Below the pieces are notes generated by a model. It saw nothing but the letters and a program-made list of their open reading frames with translations, did no database searches and had not been told where the DNA came from. A DNA stretch of 7,067 nt from JBBRQP01 sp038226175 (GTDB lineage Bacteria; Cyanobacteriota; Cyanobacteriia; Gloeobacterales; Anthocerotibacteraceae), in contig JBBRQP010000121.1 of assembly GCA_038226175.1 (NCBI GenBank), positions 1-7,067 on the forward strand, written 5' to 3'. Of the stretch, positions 1 through 5,645 are shown one piece after another. Positions within the stretch are counted from its first letter, which is position 1. Every line of letters begins with the position of its first letter. The position numbers and the translations under genes are program-made.

Positions 1-2
1 GG

Positions 3-323
3 ATTTATGTATTTGTCAATGGGCCAACTGGCTTAGATAATCCCCATCGCCAAGGTCTTTATAGTGCTCTGACCGATGGTCGTGGACCGATTAATGTTTT
101 GGGGGGTATTCCCACACTCAATTTGGATTACAGCCCCCTATGGCGACTTTTTCCGGCGGTGTGGACAGAGCAAGCCGTTGCCAAAGGCTATCGCGCTCGG
201 ATGAGTGATGCGGTACACATCGAAGACATGGCAGCCAAAGGTTTCATCACGTCTCTGGATGGCGGCAAACTGCGGGCAGTGGGTTTTGTGATCAATTGCC
301 CGGTAGTCTATCGGGTCAATTAA
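3..323 (+). CDS. C-terminal part of a conserved protein of unknown function
   Basis: The frame is open from the left window edge to TAA at 321-323, giving 106 residues; the true start lies outside the window. An internal ATG at position 99 is not a convincing start, because the preceding codons read as normal protein (YVFVNGPTG, then a DGRGPINVLGG stretch) and continue smoothly into it. The piece is a mixed alpha/beta sequence with no membrane segment, ending in VINCPVVYRVN. The DGR-x-P-x-NVLGGIPT and DYSPLW stretches recall secreted cyanobacterial and other bacterial proteins of unknown function, but I cannot name the family with certainty. Codon use matches the other low-G+C genes here. A strong hairpin starts 9 bases after the stop, so this gene probably ends its transcription unit. 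Confidence 0.75.
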   Translation: MYVFVNGPTGLDNPHRQGLYSALTDGRGPINVLGGIPTLNLDYSPLWRLFPAVWTEQAVAKGYRARMSDAVHIEDMAAKGFITSLDGGKLRAVGFVINCPVVYRVN

Positions 324-332
324 AGCGTATCT

Positions 333-369
333 GCTCGTGCCCTGTCCATATAAAGACAAGGGCACGAGC
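333..369 (+). terminator. Strong hairpin after the first gene, probable terminator
   Basis: The left arm 333-346 (GCTCGTGCCCTGTC) pairs with 355-369 through 14 base pairs, with a single bulged A at 358/359 and an 8-base AT-rich loop. It starts 9 bases after the stop codon at 323. No T-run follows, so it does not fit the classic intrinsic terminator. A stem without a U tail can still end transcription or stabilise the mRNA 3' end. The structure is nearly symmetrical and could also serve the opposite strand, where it lies beyond the end of the IS630 relic. Confidence 0.45.
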
Positions 370-372
370 AAC

Positions 373-623
373 TTACAGCAATTTTATGGATATACCAGGA
401 TAGCCAGAGTGAGTGAACCAACTTTTCGCATCAGTTTCTGTAATAAGCCTCCTATCGCATTTTCAAGAGCTTCTCTATCGTGCTTGCCTTGGGAACCTAG
501 CTATTGCTTTAGCTTTGACCAACATTCTTTGAAGCGTTCGGCAATTATTCGTTATGAGCCTTCATTGCTAAAGTAGGAATCCAAAATCCGTTGGCTCAGA
601 TCAACTGAGTATGGTTTTCCCAC
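373..623 (-). pseudogene. IS630-family transposase relic with large internal deletion
   Basis: Read on the - strand from GTG at 623, the translation begins GKPYSVDLSQRILDSYF, then NEGS, a TAA stop (552-554), then RIIAERFK. This matches the usual start of IS630-family transposases: a KPYS-x-DLR-Q-R opening and a helix-turn-helix with EGSQR, so the TAA replaces the expected Gln codon. The next codons, around 525, read ECWSKLKQ, a TAG stop (501-503), then the REALENAI stretch. That corresponds to the C-terminal end of the same family (a CWSK-x-K motif). After a +1 shift near 440 the frame gives DAKSWFTHSGY, the usual last motif, ending at TAA 373-375. The roughly 200 residues holding the DDE catalytic core are missing. 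The element is dead and could persist only as a passively mobilised derivative. I could not find matching terminal inverted repeats, so its outer ends are undefined. Confidence 0.8.
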
Positions 624-839
624 CGTCTTCTCCACTTATGGCAATTAATACAGCTCTTTCATTTGAAACCGCTGTGGGTTGGTGGACAATCCAAACAGTC
701 GAGCCAGGGTGTCCATAGCTACCTTGCAATAGGCTTTTAATTTTCTCCTATGCGAAAAAATATGAAATTACCCAGCTTCACCAAAAGTGTGGAAGAGCCT
801 TTAGTGCGCATCAGCCAAGCTAATTGTCGTTCAACAGAT
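624..839. other. Non-coding stretch between IS630 relic and beta-propeller gene
   Basis: No convincing gene on either strand. The + frame through 750-1028 has no ribosome binding site and runs into the beta-propeller gene in another phase. On the - strand, 645-720 reads a short helix-turn-helix-like string (DTLARLFGLSTN) that ends in a stop. It could be debris from another insertion sequence, but is too short to assign. Confidence 0.4.
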
Positions 840-891
840 CCAAGCCTAAGCCCAGGGGGCTCCGTATTACAGAGGATGATAGGAGAATATT
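840..891 (+). promoter_or_regulatory. Shared upstream element, copy 1 (before beta-propeller gene)
   Basis: This 52-base leader aligns without gaps to 4176-4227, 35 of 52 identical, and both copies end directly at an ATG. Shared blocks are CCAA (840-843), GGGG, and the identical core CTCCGTATTAC (860-870), followed by exactly 21 bases to the ATG. The core contains the dyad GTA-T-TAC, flanked here by CTC and GAG. A Shine-Dalgarno sequence, AGGAG (881-885), lies 6 bases before the start. The element could be an ECF promoter (CGTATTA as -10, CCAA near -35), a dimeric operator or a leader RNA structure. The sequence alone does not decide. Confidence 0.5.
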
Positions 892-2028
892 ATGCAAGTC
901 TCTCGACGTCTATCGCTCAAAGGCCTGGCTCTAGCGACGGCTCTGGCTCTGGGCGGGTCTATTGCGAATGCGCAGCTTTCGGACATAAGCGCGAGCCCGG
1001 ACTTCCGCGCCGACAAGGTGTTTACTAGCACCAATTCGCCCCAGGGCAACGAGGTGCTAGTGTATGGTCGTAGCACCGACGGACAGCCCTCAGCGCTGCT
1101 GGCGCGCGTGGCCACGCAGGGAAGCGGTTCCGGCGGCGCTCTACGTAACCAAGGCGGGGTCACGCTAAGCGGCGACGGCAAGTGGTTATTCGTGATTAAC
1201 TATCTCAGCAGCACAGTGTCCACCTTTGCCGTCGAGGCCAAGGGCTTGTCCCTGAAATCGGTCGTCCGTTCCGGCGAAGGCAACCCGTTGAGCGTGACCG
1301 AGTCTGGTGACATCGTCTACGTGTTGAACGCAAATTCGAATGGCACCGTGGAGGGCTTTCGCAACCAGAGCGGGCAGTTGACTTCAATACCGTTCAGCTA
1401 CCGTGCGCTCGGGGGTGAAGCGGGCGCCAGTGACCCAACCCAAGTGAGTTTCAGTCCCAATGGCGGCTTGTTGGTCACCAACTCGCGCAGCTTCAATACC
1501 GTCTTCAGCTATCAGGTCACTACCGAAGGCTTGACCGATGCATTATTGACCGTGCCGGCTCAGGCGCCCGGGGGTCTCGTGTTCGACGGGCTTGGGCGCC
1601 TACTGGTGACCGAGACCTTCAACAACGCGCGCAGGCAGGGTGCGGTGTCCTTCTTCGGCTACAGCCCGGACAACCCGAACCCGCAGCCGGTACTGATCGA
1701 TGCCTCGATCGGCAACAACCAAACCGGCACCGCCAGAATCAGCGTCACACCCAACGGGCGCAACGTCTACACCACAAACACGGCCAGCAATACGGTCAGC
1801 CGCTATGCCTTCACATCGGGCAGGCTTGTACTGGCTCAAGCCGTGGCAGCGCGCACAGGCGCTGCGCCTACGGACCTGACCGTAGCTCCGACCGGGCGCT
1901 TACTGTATGTGCTCAATTCGGGCAGCCAGACCCTCTCGGCCTTTGCCATCGCTCCAGACGGGCAGTTGACGCCGGCCGCAGAAGCCGTCGGACTGCCCGT
2001 CGGCGCCAACGGGCTGGCGGCGAACTGA
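892..2028 (+). CDS. Tat-exported beta-propeller protein, lactonase-like (YVTN-type repeats)
   Basis: A 378-residue protein. The ATG at 892 is supported by AGGAG six bases upstream and by the signal it opens. Residues 4-10, SRRLSLK, form a twin-arginine motif, followed by a hydrophobic stretch and a cleavage site after ANA (residue 27), so the folded protein is exported to the periplasm. The mature part has repeated blades of the form (S/T)PNG...VYxxNxxSNTVSxYxF, near residues 92-113, 141-156, 187-208, 286-307 and 332-353, as in YVTN/NHL and 6-phosphogluconolactonase-like propellers. This fold predicts a scaffold or sugar/lactone-binding role, but lactonase activity is not shown and the substrate is unknown. 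The gene is clearly richer in G+C and in CGC/GCG/CCG codons than those around it, and an IS630 relic lies just upstream, so horizontal acquisition is likely. It stands alone, with its own upstream element and the sigma gene 198 bases further on. Confidence 0.85.
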   Translation: MQVSRRLSLKGLALATALALGGSIANAQLSDISASPDFRADKVFTSTNSPQGNEVLVYGRSTDGQPSALLARVATQGSGSGGALRNQGGVTLSGDGKWLFVINYLSSTVSTFAVEAKGLSLKSVVRSGEGNPLSVTESGDIVYVLNANSNGTVEGFRNQSGQLTSIPFSYRALGGEAGASDPTQVSFSPNGGLLVTNSRSFNTVFSYQVTTEGLTDALLTVPAQAPGGLVFDGLGRLLVTETFNNARRQGAVSFFGYSPDNPNPQPVLIDASIGNNQTGTARISVTPNGRNVYTTNTASNTVSRYAFTSGRLVLAQAVAARTGAAPTDLTVAPTGRLLYVLNSGSQTLSAFAIAPDGQLTPAAEAVGLPVGANGLAAN

Positions 2029-2054
2029 AGCTGTAGCGCCGCCACGCGGCTGGA

Positions 2055-2101
2055 TGCAAGGGTATTGGTCTAGTCCTCTAGCCCTTGCAATGCGGCATTG
2101 C
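2055..2101 (+). terminator. Overlapping inverted repeats after the beta-propeller gene
   Basis: TGCAAGGG (2055-2062) pairs with CCCTTGCA (2082-2089) across a 19-base loop. A second dyad, GCAATGC-G-GCATTGC (2087-2101), shares bases 2087-2089 with the first, so the two structures exclude each other. There is no T-run. The site lies 27 bases after the stop codon, where a terminator is expected. A protein-binding palindrome upstream of the sigma gene is an alternative. Confidence 0.3.
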
Positions 2102-2226
2102 TGGGTGCGTTTCTGCTGGCACGCGAGAGTGCACAATCCAAACGCATCCAGTTGTCCGTCGCAGCTTAGCCGTACCGACTGGCGTAGAGAGATTTACAGA
2201 CTACTCGACTCGGCTGGAGTACGACA

Positions 2227-2787
2227 TTGAAGCTGGAACCGCCCTCCCCTTTTAAAGCAGCTAACCACAACCAAAGACTAAGTGGTACCGATTACCTGGC
2301 ACGGCTGTATGACAGCTATGGCAGGTCTATTTATCTATTTGCCCTCAAGCTCCTCACCAATCCCCAGGAGGCGGAGGAATTAACCCAAGAGGTGTTTTTG
2401 ACTTTTTGGCAAAAAAATCTCTATGACCACGAGCGCGGAACGGTTAAGCAGCTTTTAATGACCATGACCTATTCCCGCGCCATCGACCGACTACGCCGCC
2501 GCAGTGCCTTCGGACGCGCTCTGCAACGCCTTGGGGCAATGGAGCTTCAGCATACACTTGAGCATGGTTTAGAAATTGCAATGGCTGAGGAGCATCGGGT
2601 GGCGTTACATCAAGCGATGGAACAGCTCTCTTTTCTACAGCGCCAATGCCTCCAGTTATATTACTTCAAGGGTATGAACCAGAACGAAATTGCCCAGCAC
2701 CTCAAAGTGCCGTTGAGTACCATTAAGACCCGATGCCGTGATGCGCTTATCCACCTCAAAAAACTGATGCACGAGGTTCACCCATGA
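2227..2787 (+). CDS. ECF-type RNA polymerase sigma factor (SigK-like)
   Basis: A 186-residue sigma-70 family factor with only regions 2 and 4, the hallmark of extracytoplasmic-function sigma factors. Region 2 spans about residues 24-92, with LYDSYGRSIYLFALKLL and the polymerase-binding/-10 segment EAEELTQEVFLTFW, then SRAIDRLRRR. Region 4 spans about 126-178, with LSFLQRQCLQLYYFKGMNQNEIA and the -35-reading helix VPLSTIKTRCRDAL. The start is TTG at 2227, chosen because GGAG lies 7 bases upstream and the first in-frame ATG is codon 78, inside the sigma fold. Its stop overlaps the start of the next gene, an RskA-type anti-sigma factor, by ATGA. The pair should therefore be co-translated, with the sigma factor held at the membrane until an envelope signal releases it. 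The resemblance is to the SigK/ECF19 group, whose known members control redox or exported-protein genes; the target set here is unknown. Confidence 0.93.
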   Translation: MKLEPPSPFKAANHNQRLSGTDYLARLYDSYGRSIYLFALKLLTNPQEAEELTQEVFLTFWQKNLYDHERGTVKQLLMTMTYSRAIDRLRRRSAFGRALQRLGAMELQHTLEHGLEIAMAEEHRVALHQAMEQLSFLQRQCLQLYYFKGMNQNEIAQHLKVPLSTIKTRCRDALIHLKKLMHEVHP

Positions 2788-3488
2788 ATAATCCCCCCCC
2801 CGAAGAAGAACGAATTGTTGCCTACTTACTTGATCAAATGACTCCTCAAGAGAAACTGTCCTGTGAACAATGGCTCACGGACTATCCGGAGTGGCAGGCG
2901 GAGTTAGCGCAGTACCGGATTCTATTAGGGCAGTTACCGGAGGCTTTTTCTGCGGAGATTCAACCCAATCCGCGCTTACGTCGCCAGCTCTTGCAGCGGG
3001 GGGTAACTAGGGTGGAGCGCTCGACTTGGTTATCTTTGGGCTCAGCTGCTTTCGCCGCATTTTTATTGGTGGCCTTGGGGGTACAAAATTACCAACTTCA
3101 AGGGGAGCGGGCTGTTCTGCAACAACAGGTAGCCCGTGCTAAGGACGAACTTGCCCTGCTACGGGAGAACAATGTACAACAAGTTAGGTTATTGCCAGCA
3201 AACCACAACCTCAGCGCCTCTGGGCTTCTGCTTACACTAGGGGACAGAACTCAGGCGCTTTTGAATGTCCATGGGCTACCACCCATTGCGGGAGGACAAA
3301 TATATAAACTCTGGGCAGTGATCGATGGCAAGCGCATCGCCTGTGGTCAATTCAAGCCTGCACGCAATGGTCAAGTAATAGTTCTGGTGCCTTTTGAGCC
3401 CGGTATGGAACATATGCCCCTCATTATCACCGCAGAGCCAGCAGCTTCGTCCACTTCCAGCGGTAAAGTCCTGCTTTTGAGCAGTTAA
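2784..3488 (+). CDS. Membrane anti-sigma factor, RskA-like
   Basis: A 234-residue single-pass membrane protein. The cytoplasmic part (1-80) is helical and should bind the preceding sigma factor; one transmembrane helix covers about 81-100 (WLSLGSAAFAAFLLVALGV). A periplasmic coiled-coil-like segment follows (about 102-130, QLQGERAVLQQQVARAKDE), then an RskA domain (about 145-233) recognised by GQIYKLWAVIDGK, a GQF turn, the ITAEP segment and a Ser/Thr-rich SSTSSGKVLL end. The zinc-binding HxxxCxxC motif of the ZAS class is absent, and Cys27 is the only cysteine in the cytoplasmic part, so direct thiol-zinc sensing is unlikely. RskA relatives are controlled by regulated proteolysis. The ATG at 2784 overlaps the sigma stop. 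Codons 4-6 form a run of nine C (2793-2801), an unusual slippage-prone site at the start of the gene. Confidence 0.88.
   Translation: MNNPPPEEERIVAYLLDQMTPQEKLSCEQWLTDYPEWQAELAQYRILLGQLPEAFSAEIQPNPRLRRQLLQRGVTRVERSTWLSLGSAAFAAFLLVALGVQNYQLQGERAVLQQQVARAKDELALLRENNVQQVRLLPANHNLSASGLLLTLGDRTQALLNVHGLPPIAGGQIYKLWAVIDGKRIACGQFKPARNGQVIVLVPFEPGMEHMPLIITAEPAASSTSSGKVLLLSS
2793..2801 (+). repeat. Nine-base poly-C tract at the start of the anti-sigma gene
   Basis: Nine consecutive C form codons 4-6 (Pro-Pro-Pro) of the anti-sigma reading frame. Gain or loss of one base would frameshift the protein almost from its first residue. It is the longest G or C homopolymer I see in the window. Similar tracts in other bacteria are phase-variable; variation here is not shown. 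Confidence 0.9.
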
Positions 3489-3713
3489 CTAAAGCAAGCG
3501 GCAGTTGTGTTCAGACACTTCTAGATTTAATTGCAGCACATTAATACCTATGGCAACTACCGGTTAATTGATAGTTCCCGATGCTTCAACTTTGAATTGT
3601 CTAAGAAGAAAGAACTATTTGCTTGGAGTACAAAGATTTTGCTGACTATTGGGTGCCGATTTCTATGGGAATAATCCCAGTCGGTCAGTTTATACTTTCG
3701 CGCACCCCCCTAA
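3489..3713. other. AT-rich spacer after the sigma/anti-sigma pair
   Basis: No reading frame on either strand looks like protein. The only structure I see is a hairpin at 3656-3684: TGGGA pairs with TCCCA around ATAA, extended by CCGA and TCGG. With no T-run and 168 bases after the stop, it is a weak terminator candidate. Confidence 0.35.
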
Positions 3714-3938
3714 AAATGTGAGACATTCCGCAACGCTTTACTTTCTGCTTATGAAGCTGGGCAACCTAACGGTTCTCTTTGATTTACCGTTACCGCACTA
3801 ATGTGTCGTAGCCTTATTGGGGTAGAATCAACGACGCTGCGTGGTAGACATCCTCGGGATGTGGCAAAGAACTTTGGTGTGTCTGTGCCCATACTACACC
3901 AATGGATTCATCTTCAATCCATGCATAACGTACCTTAA
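3714..3938 (+). pseudogene. Relic resembling the C-terminus of a Hin/Gin-type DNA invertase (serine recombinase)
   Basis: The best-preserved part, in frame with an ATG at 3801, reads RGRHPRDVAKNFGVSVPIL then HQWIHLQSM and ends at TAA 3936-3938. This resembles the DNA-binding C-terminal end of Hin/Gin/Pin invertases, which carry a GHPR...A..FG(I/V)...STLYRYFPASS pattern (recalled from memory). The same frame upstream reads ETFRNALLSAYEAGQPNGSL (3720-3779), a helical stretch interrupted by TGA at 3780-3782. The catalytic N-terminal domain with its serine is missing, there is no ribosome binding site, and the frame closes at 3711. The fragment is dead. A different helix-turn-helix protein, such as a transposase, is the main alternative. 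Confidence 0.45.
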
Positions 3939-4175
3939 ATTCCGTTTTCTGTGGCTTTGCTGAGCGCAATGTCAGACCTTCCCCAGTAGTAGATATTTAC
4001 TGAAGACCAGACTTAGTACACCACGCTGCTTAGCAGTAGATAGCATAAAGTCACTATCCACTAATTCGGGGTAAGGTCAGTTTTTTGTCTAGCGCTAGGA
4101 GAAAATCAGGGTCAATTAACCCGCATTATTTAACAGTTTTAGTACAGAGCAAGCGCCTATTATTTGCGGACATCA
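3939..4175. other. Non-coding stretch upstream of the thioredoxin gene
   Basis: I see no gene on either strand. The + frame that opens with TTG at 4085 has no binding site and runs across the thioredoxin start in another phase. Two small palindromes stand out: CTAGCGCTAG (4089-4098, perfect) and GGGTCAATTAACCC (4109-4122, 12 of 14 symmetrical). Both lie 105-140 bases before the ATG, where an operator would be possible, but no function can be assigned. Confidence 0.35.
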
Positions 4176-4227
4176 CCAATCTTCTTCCTGGGGGACTCCG
4201 TATTACGGGCAGTGATGGTAAAAAATT
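4176..4227 (+). promoter_or_regulatory. Shared upstream element, copy 2 (before thioredoxin/ccdA)
   Basis: This matches 840-891 in position and sequence: CCAA (4176-4179), a GGGGG run, the identical core CTCCGTATTAC (4196-4206), then 21 bases to the ATG at 4228. Here the dyad is longer and perfect: CCGTA-T-TACGG (4198-4208 region). There is no clear Shine-Dalgarno sequence before this start, unlike copy 1, so the shared bases are not explained by ribosome binding. If it is a promoter with CGTATTA as the -10, transcription would begin about 20 bases before the ATG. Confidence 0.5.
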
Positions 4228-4677
4228 ATGCGCGTTCAATCCTGGTTTGCTGCGCTGTGTCTCGTTAGTCTGAGCTTTGCTGCTCCTGGTGCTCAGGCAA
4301 GTCCAACTCCTGCTGACCTGGAAACCTTGGGTGCCCCCCTTGCTCCTGAGTTACAGGGAAAGCCTGTCGTTGTTGATGTCTTTGCTACCTGGTGCCCCGG
4401 CTGCAAAAATATTGCCTCCACTCTCCAAACCCTGCGCACCGAGTACAAAGGCAAAGTGAACTTTGTTGTCCTCGATGTGACCGACCGCACTACCTCCCAA
4501 CAGTCTCAACAATTGGCGCAGAAACTGGGACTCAGCAAATATTTCGAGGCCAATAAGGCAAGCACTAGCACCGTAGCCATCATCGATCCGGTCAATGGCA
4601 AAGTTCTTGCACAATTCCAAAATAACCCTAACAAAGAGTCTTACACCACAGTTCTCAACACCGCTCTTGCTCGATAG
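4228..4677 (+). CDS. Exported thioredoxin-like thiol-disulfide protein
   Basis: A 149-residue protein with an N-terminal signal (residues 1-24, hydrophobic core WFAALCLVSLSFAA, cleavage likely after AQA) and one thioredoxin fold. The active site is WCPGC, with cysteines 56 and 59, in the usual setting VVVDVFATWCPGCK. It should act outside the cytoplasm, in the periplasm or thylakoid lumen, reducing disulfides in client proteins such as apocytochrome c; this role follows from relatives like HCF164/CcsX/TlpA and from the next gene, CcdA, which feeds electrons to such proteins. The place where thioredoxins have a cis-proline before a beta strand (I-P-T) reads TST (residues 113-115), so the proline appears replaced by Ser114; this is unusual. 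The gene is 13 bases from ccdA and almost certainly shares its mRNA. It carries the shared upstream element. The ATG at 4228 is chosen because it opens directly into the signal peptide. Confidence 0.9.
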   Translation: MRVQSWFAALCLVSLSFAAPGAQASPTPADLETLGAPLAPELQGKPVVVDVFATWCPGCKNIASTLQTLRTEYKGKVNFVVLDVTDRTTSQQSQQLAQKLGLSKYFEANKASTSTVAIIDPVNGKVLAQFQNNPNKESYTTVLNTALAR

Positions 4678-4690
4678 CAAGGAGTAATAG

Positions 4691-5533
4691 ATGACACAGA
4701 CGCCGCCGACCTTAGAAAAACCCACTATGGCAACCAAGCCCCGGTTGCAACTCGTGGGTTTGTTATTTGGCATAGGACTCATCGCCCTGGTTGTGGGCTT
4801 GGTCAATACTGGCCCGCTCAAAGAAATCCTAGAGAAAGGGGTTTCTCTTGCAGAAAATCAATACCAGCAATGGCTCTCTAGCCAAGACACTGGCAATCCG
4901 CTCATCCTTCTCCCCTCGGCCTTTATAGGGGGCTTGATTGCTAGTGTCTCTCCCTGTGTCCTGGCGCTCTTACCGCTCAATCTCAGCTACATTGGCACAA
5001 GGGAGATCACTTCGCGCCGTGATGCCTTTACCAAAGCCAGCCTCTTTGTATTAGGTGTAGTTACAGTACTCAGTTTCTTTGGTTTGTTCTCTGCGTTTGC
5101 CGGGGCTGTGCTGGTTGAATATCGGGGATTCATTTATTTGGCAGTGGGTGGGGTCATCCTTTTTATGAGTCTGAGTCTGCTGAATATCGTGCGCTTACCC
5201 CTCCCCCAACTTGAACTCCAACTCCCTATCGCCGGTTCCTATGGCGTAGGCTTGACCTTTGCTTTAGTCAGTTCACCCTGTGCAAGTCCTGTCCTCTTTG
5301 CCGTGTTGGCGGCAGCCGCCGCTAGTGGTTCCCAGGTACTAGGGACACTGATAATGGTGAGCTATGCCCTGGGATATACAGTGATTATCTTTTTCTCTAG
5401 TCTTTTTGCTGGTTTGGCTCGGAGGACGCGGGGATTACTAGAACACTCGGAATGGATTGTGCGTATCAGTAGCCTCGTGCTCCTGGTGGGGGGTGGCTAT
5501 TATCTGTGGGCGGGGGTCTCTTGGTTTCTCTAG
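4691..5533 (+). CDS. ccdA: CcdA-type transmembrane thiol-electron transporter
   Basis: A 280-residue membrane protein of the DsbD/CcdA family. It starts at ATG 4691, six bases after AAGGAG (4679-4684). A cytoplasmic tail and a first hydrophobic segment (about 20-38) precede the conserved core, whose six membrane segments lie near 73-98, 114-140, 146-167, 183-210, 216-240 and 257-277. The two redox cysteines are in the family motifs: Cys89 in SVSPCVLALLPL (segment 1) and Cys197 in LVSSPCASPVLF (segment 4). They shuttle electrons from cytoplasmic thioredoxin across the membrane to an outer thiol protein, here very probably the product of the preceding gene, to keep c-type cytochrome haem-binding cysteines reduced (System II biogenesis). 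The other System II parts (CcsA, CcsB) are not in the window. The extra N-terminal segment is longer than in minimal CcdA proteins. Confidence 0.93.
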   Translation: MTQTPPTLEKPTMATKPRLQLVGLLFGIGLIALVVGLVNTGPLKEILEKGVSLAENQYQQWLSSQDTGNPLILLPSAFIGGLIASVSPCVLALLPLNLSYIGTREITSRRDAFTKASLFVLGVVTVLSFFGLFSAFAGAVLVEYRGFIYLAVGGVILFMSLSLLNIVRLPLPQLELQLPIAGSYGVGLTFALVSSPCASPVLFAVLAAAAASGSQVLGTLIMVSYALGYTVIIFFSSLFAGLARRTRGLLEHSEWIVRISSLVLLVGGGYYLWAGVSWFL

Positions 5534-5610
5534 GTAACAGATAGCTTGTTTCACTTTTCACACTGGGTATTAGTTAGGCTAACATGTATTTAATTTGCAC
5601 TATTCAAATT

Positions 5611-5636
5611 CTGAAGCACTTGTGCAGTCAGTTTTT
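5611..5636 (+). terminator. Probable intrinsic terminator of the thioredoxin-ccdA unit
   Basis: GCAC (5616-5619) pairs with GTGC (5622-5625) and is extended by CTGA (5611-5614) with TCAG (5628-5631); TTTTT (5632-5636) follows at once. The stem is short and imperfect, but the T-run is in the right place, 78 bases after the ccdA stop. A small dyad, GTTAG-G-CTAAC (5573-5583), lies between. Confidence 0.4.
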
Positions 5637-5645
5637 AGGTATTAG

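Noticed and set aside
337..576. Open frame on the + strand, 79 codons
   Set aside because: It starts inside the hairpin, has no ribosome site, and is antisense to the IS630 relic, whose protein match is much better.
324..780. Terminal inverted repeats marking the ends of the IS630 relic
   Set aside because: I compared the flanks by eye and found no convincing matching pair. The 333-369 hairpin is self-contained.
750..1181. Open frames on both strands overlapping the start of the beta-propeller gene
   Set aside because: They are phase shadows. The propeller frame has a ribosome site, a Tat signal and repeated blades, while these have none.
4089..4122. Palindromes CTAGCGCTAG and GGGTCAATTAACCC as operators
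   Set aside because: They are single occurrences in an unconserved spacer with no partner site, too little to call a function.
4085..4273. Open frame running across the thioredoxin start
   Set aside because: It has no binding site and no recognisable protein features. Its 3' part overlaps the signal peptide region of the real gene.
4351..4821. 156-codon minus-strand frame over thioredoxin/ccdA
   Set aside because: It lies antisense across two well-supported genes and their junction, and shows no family features.
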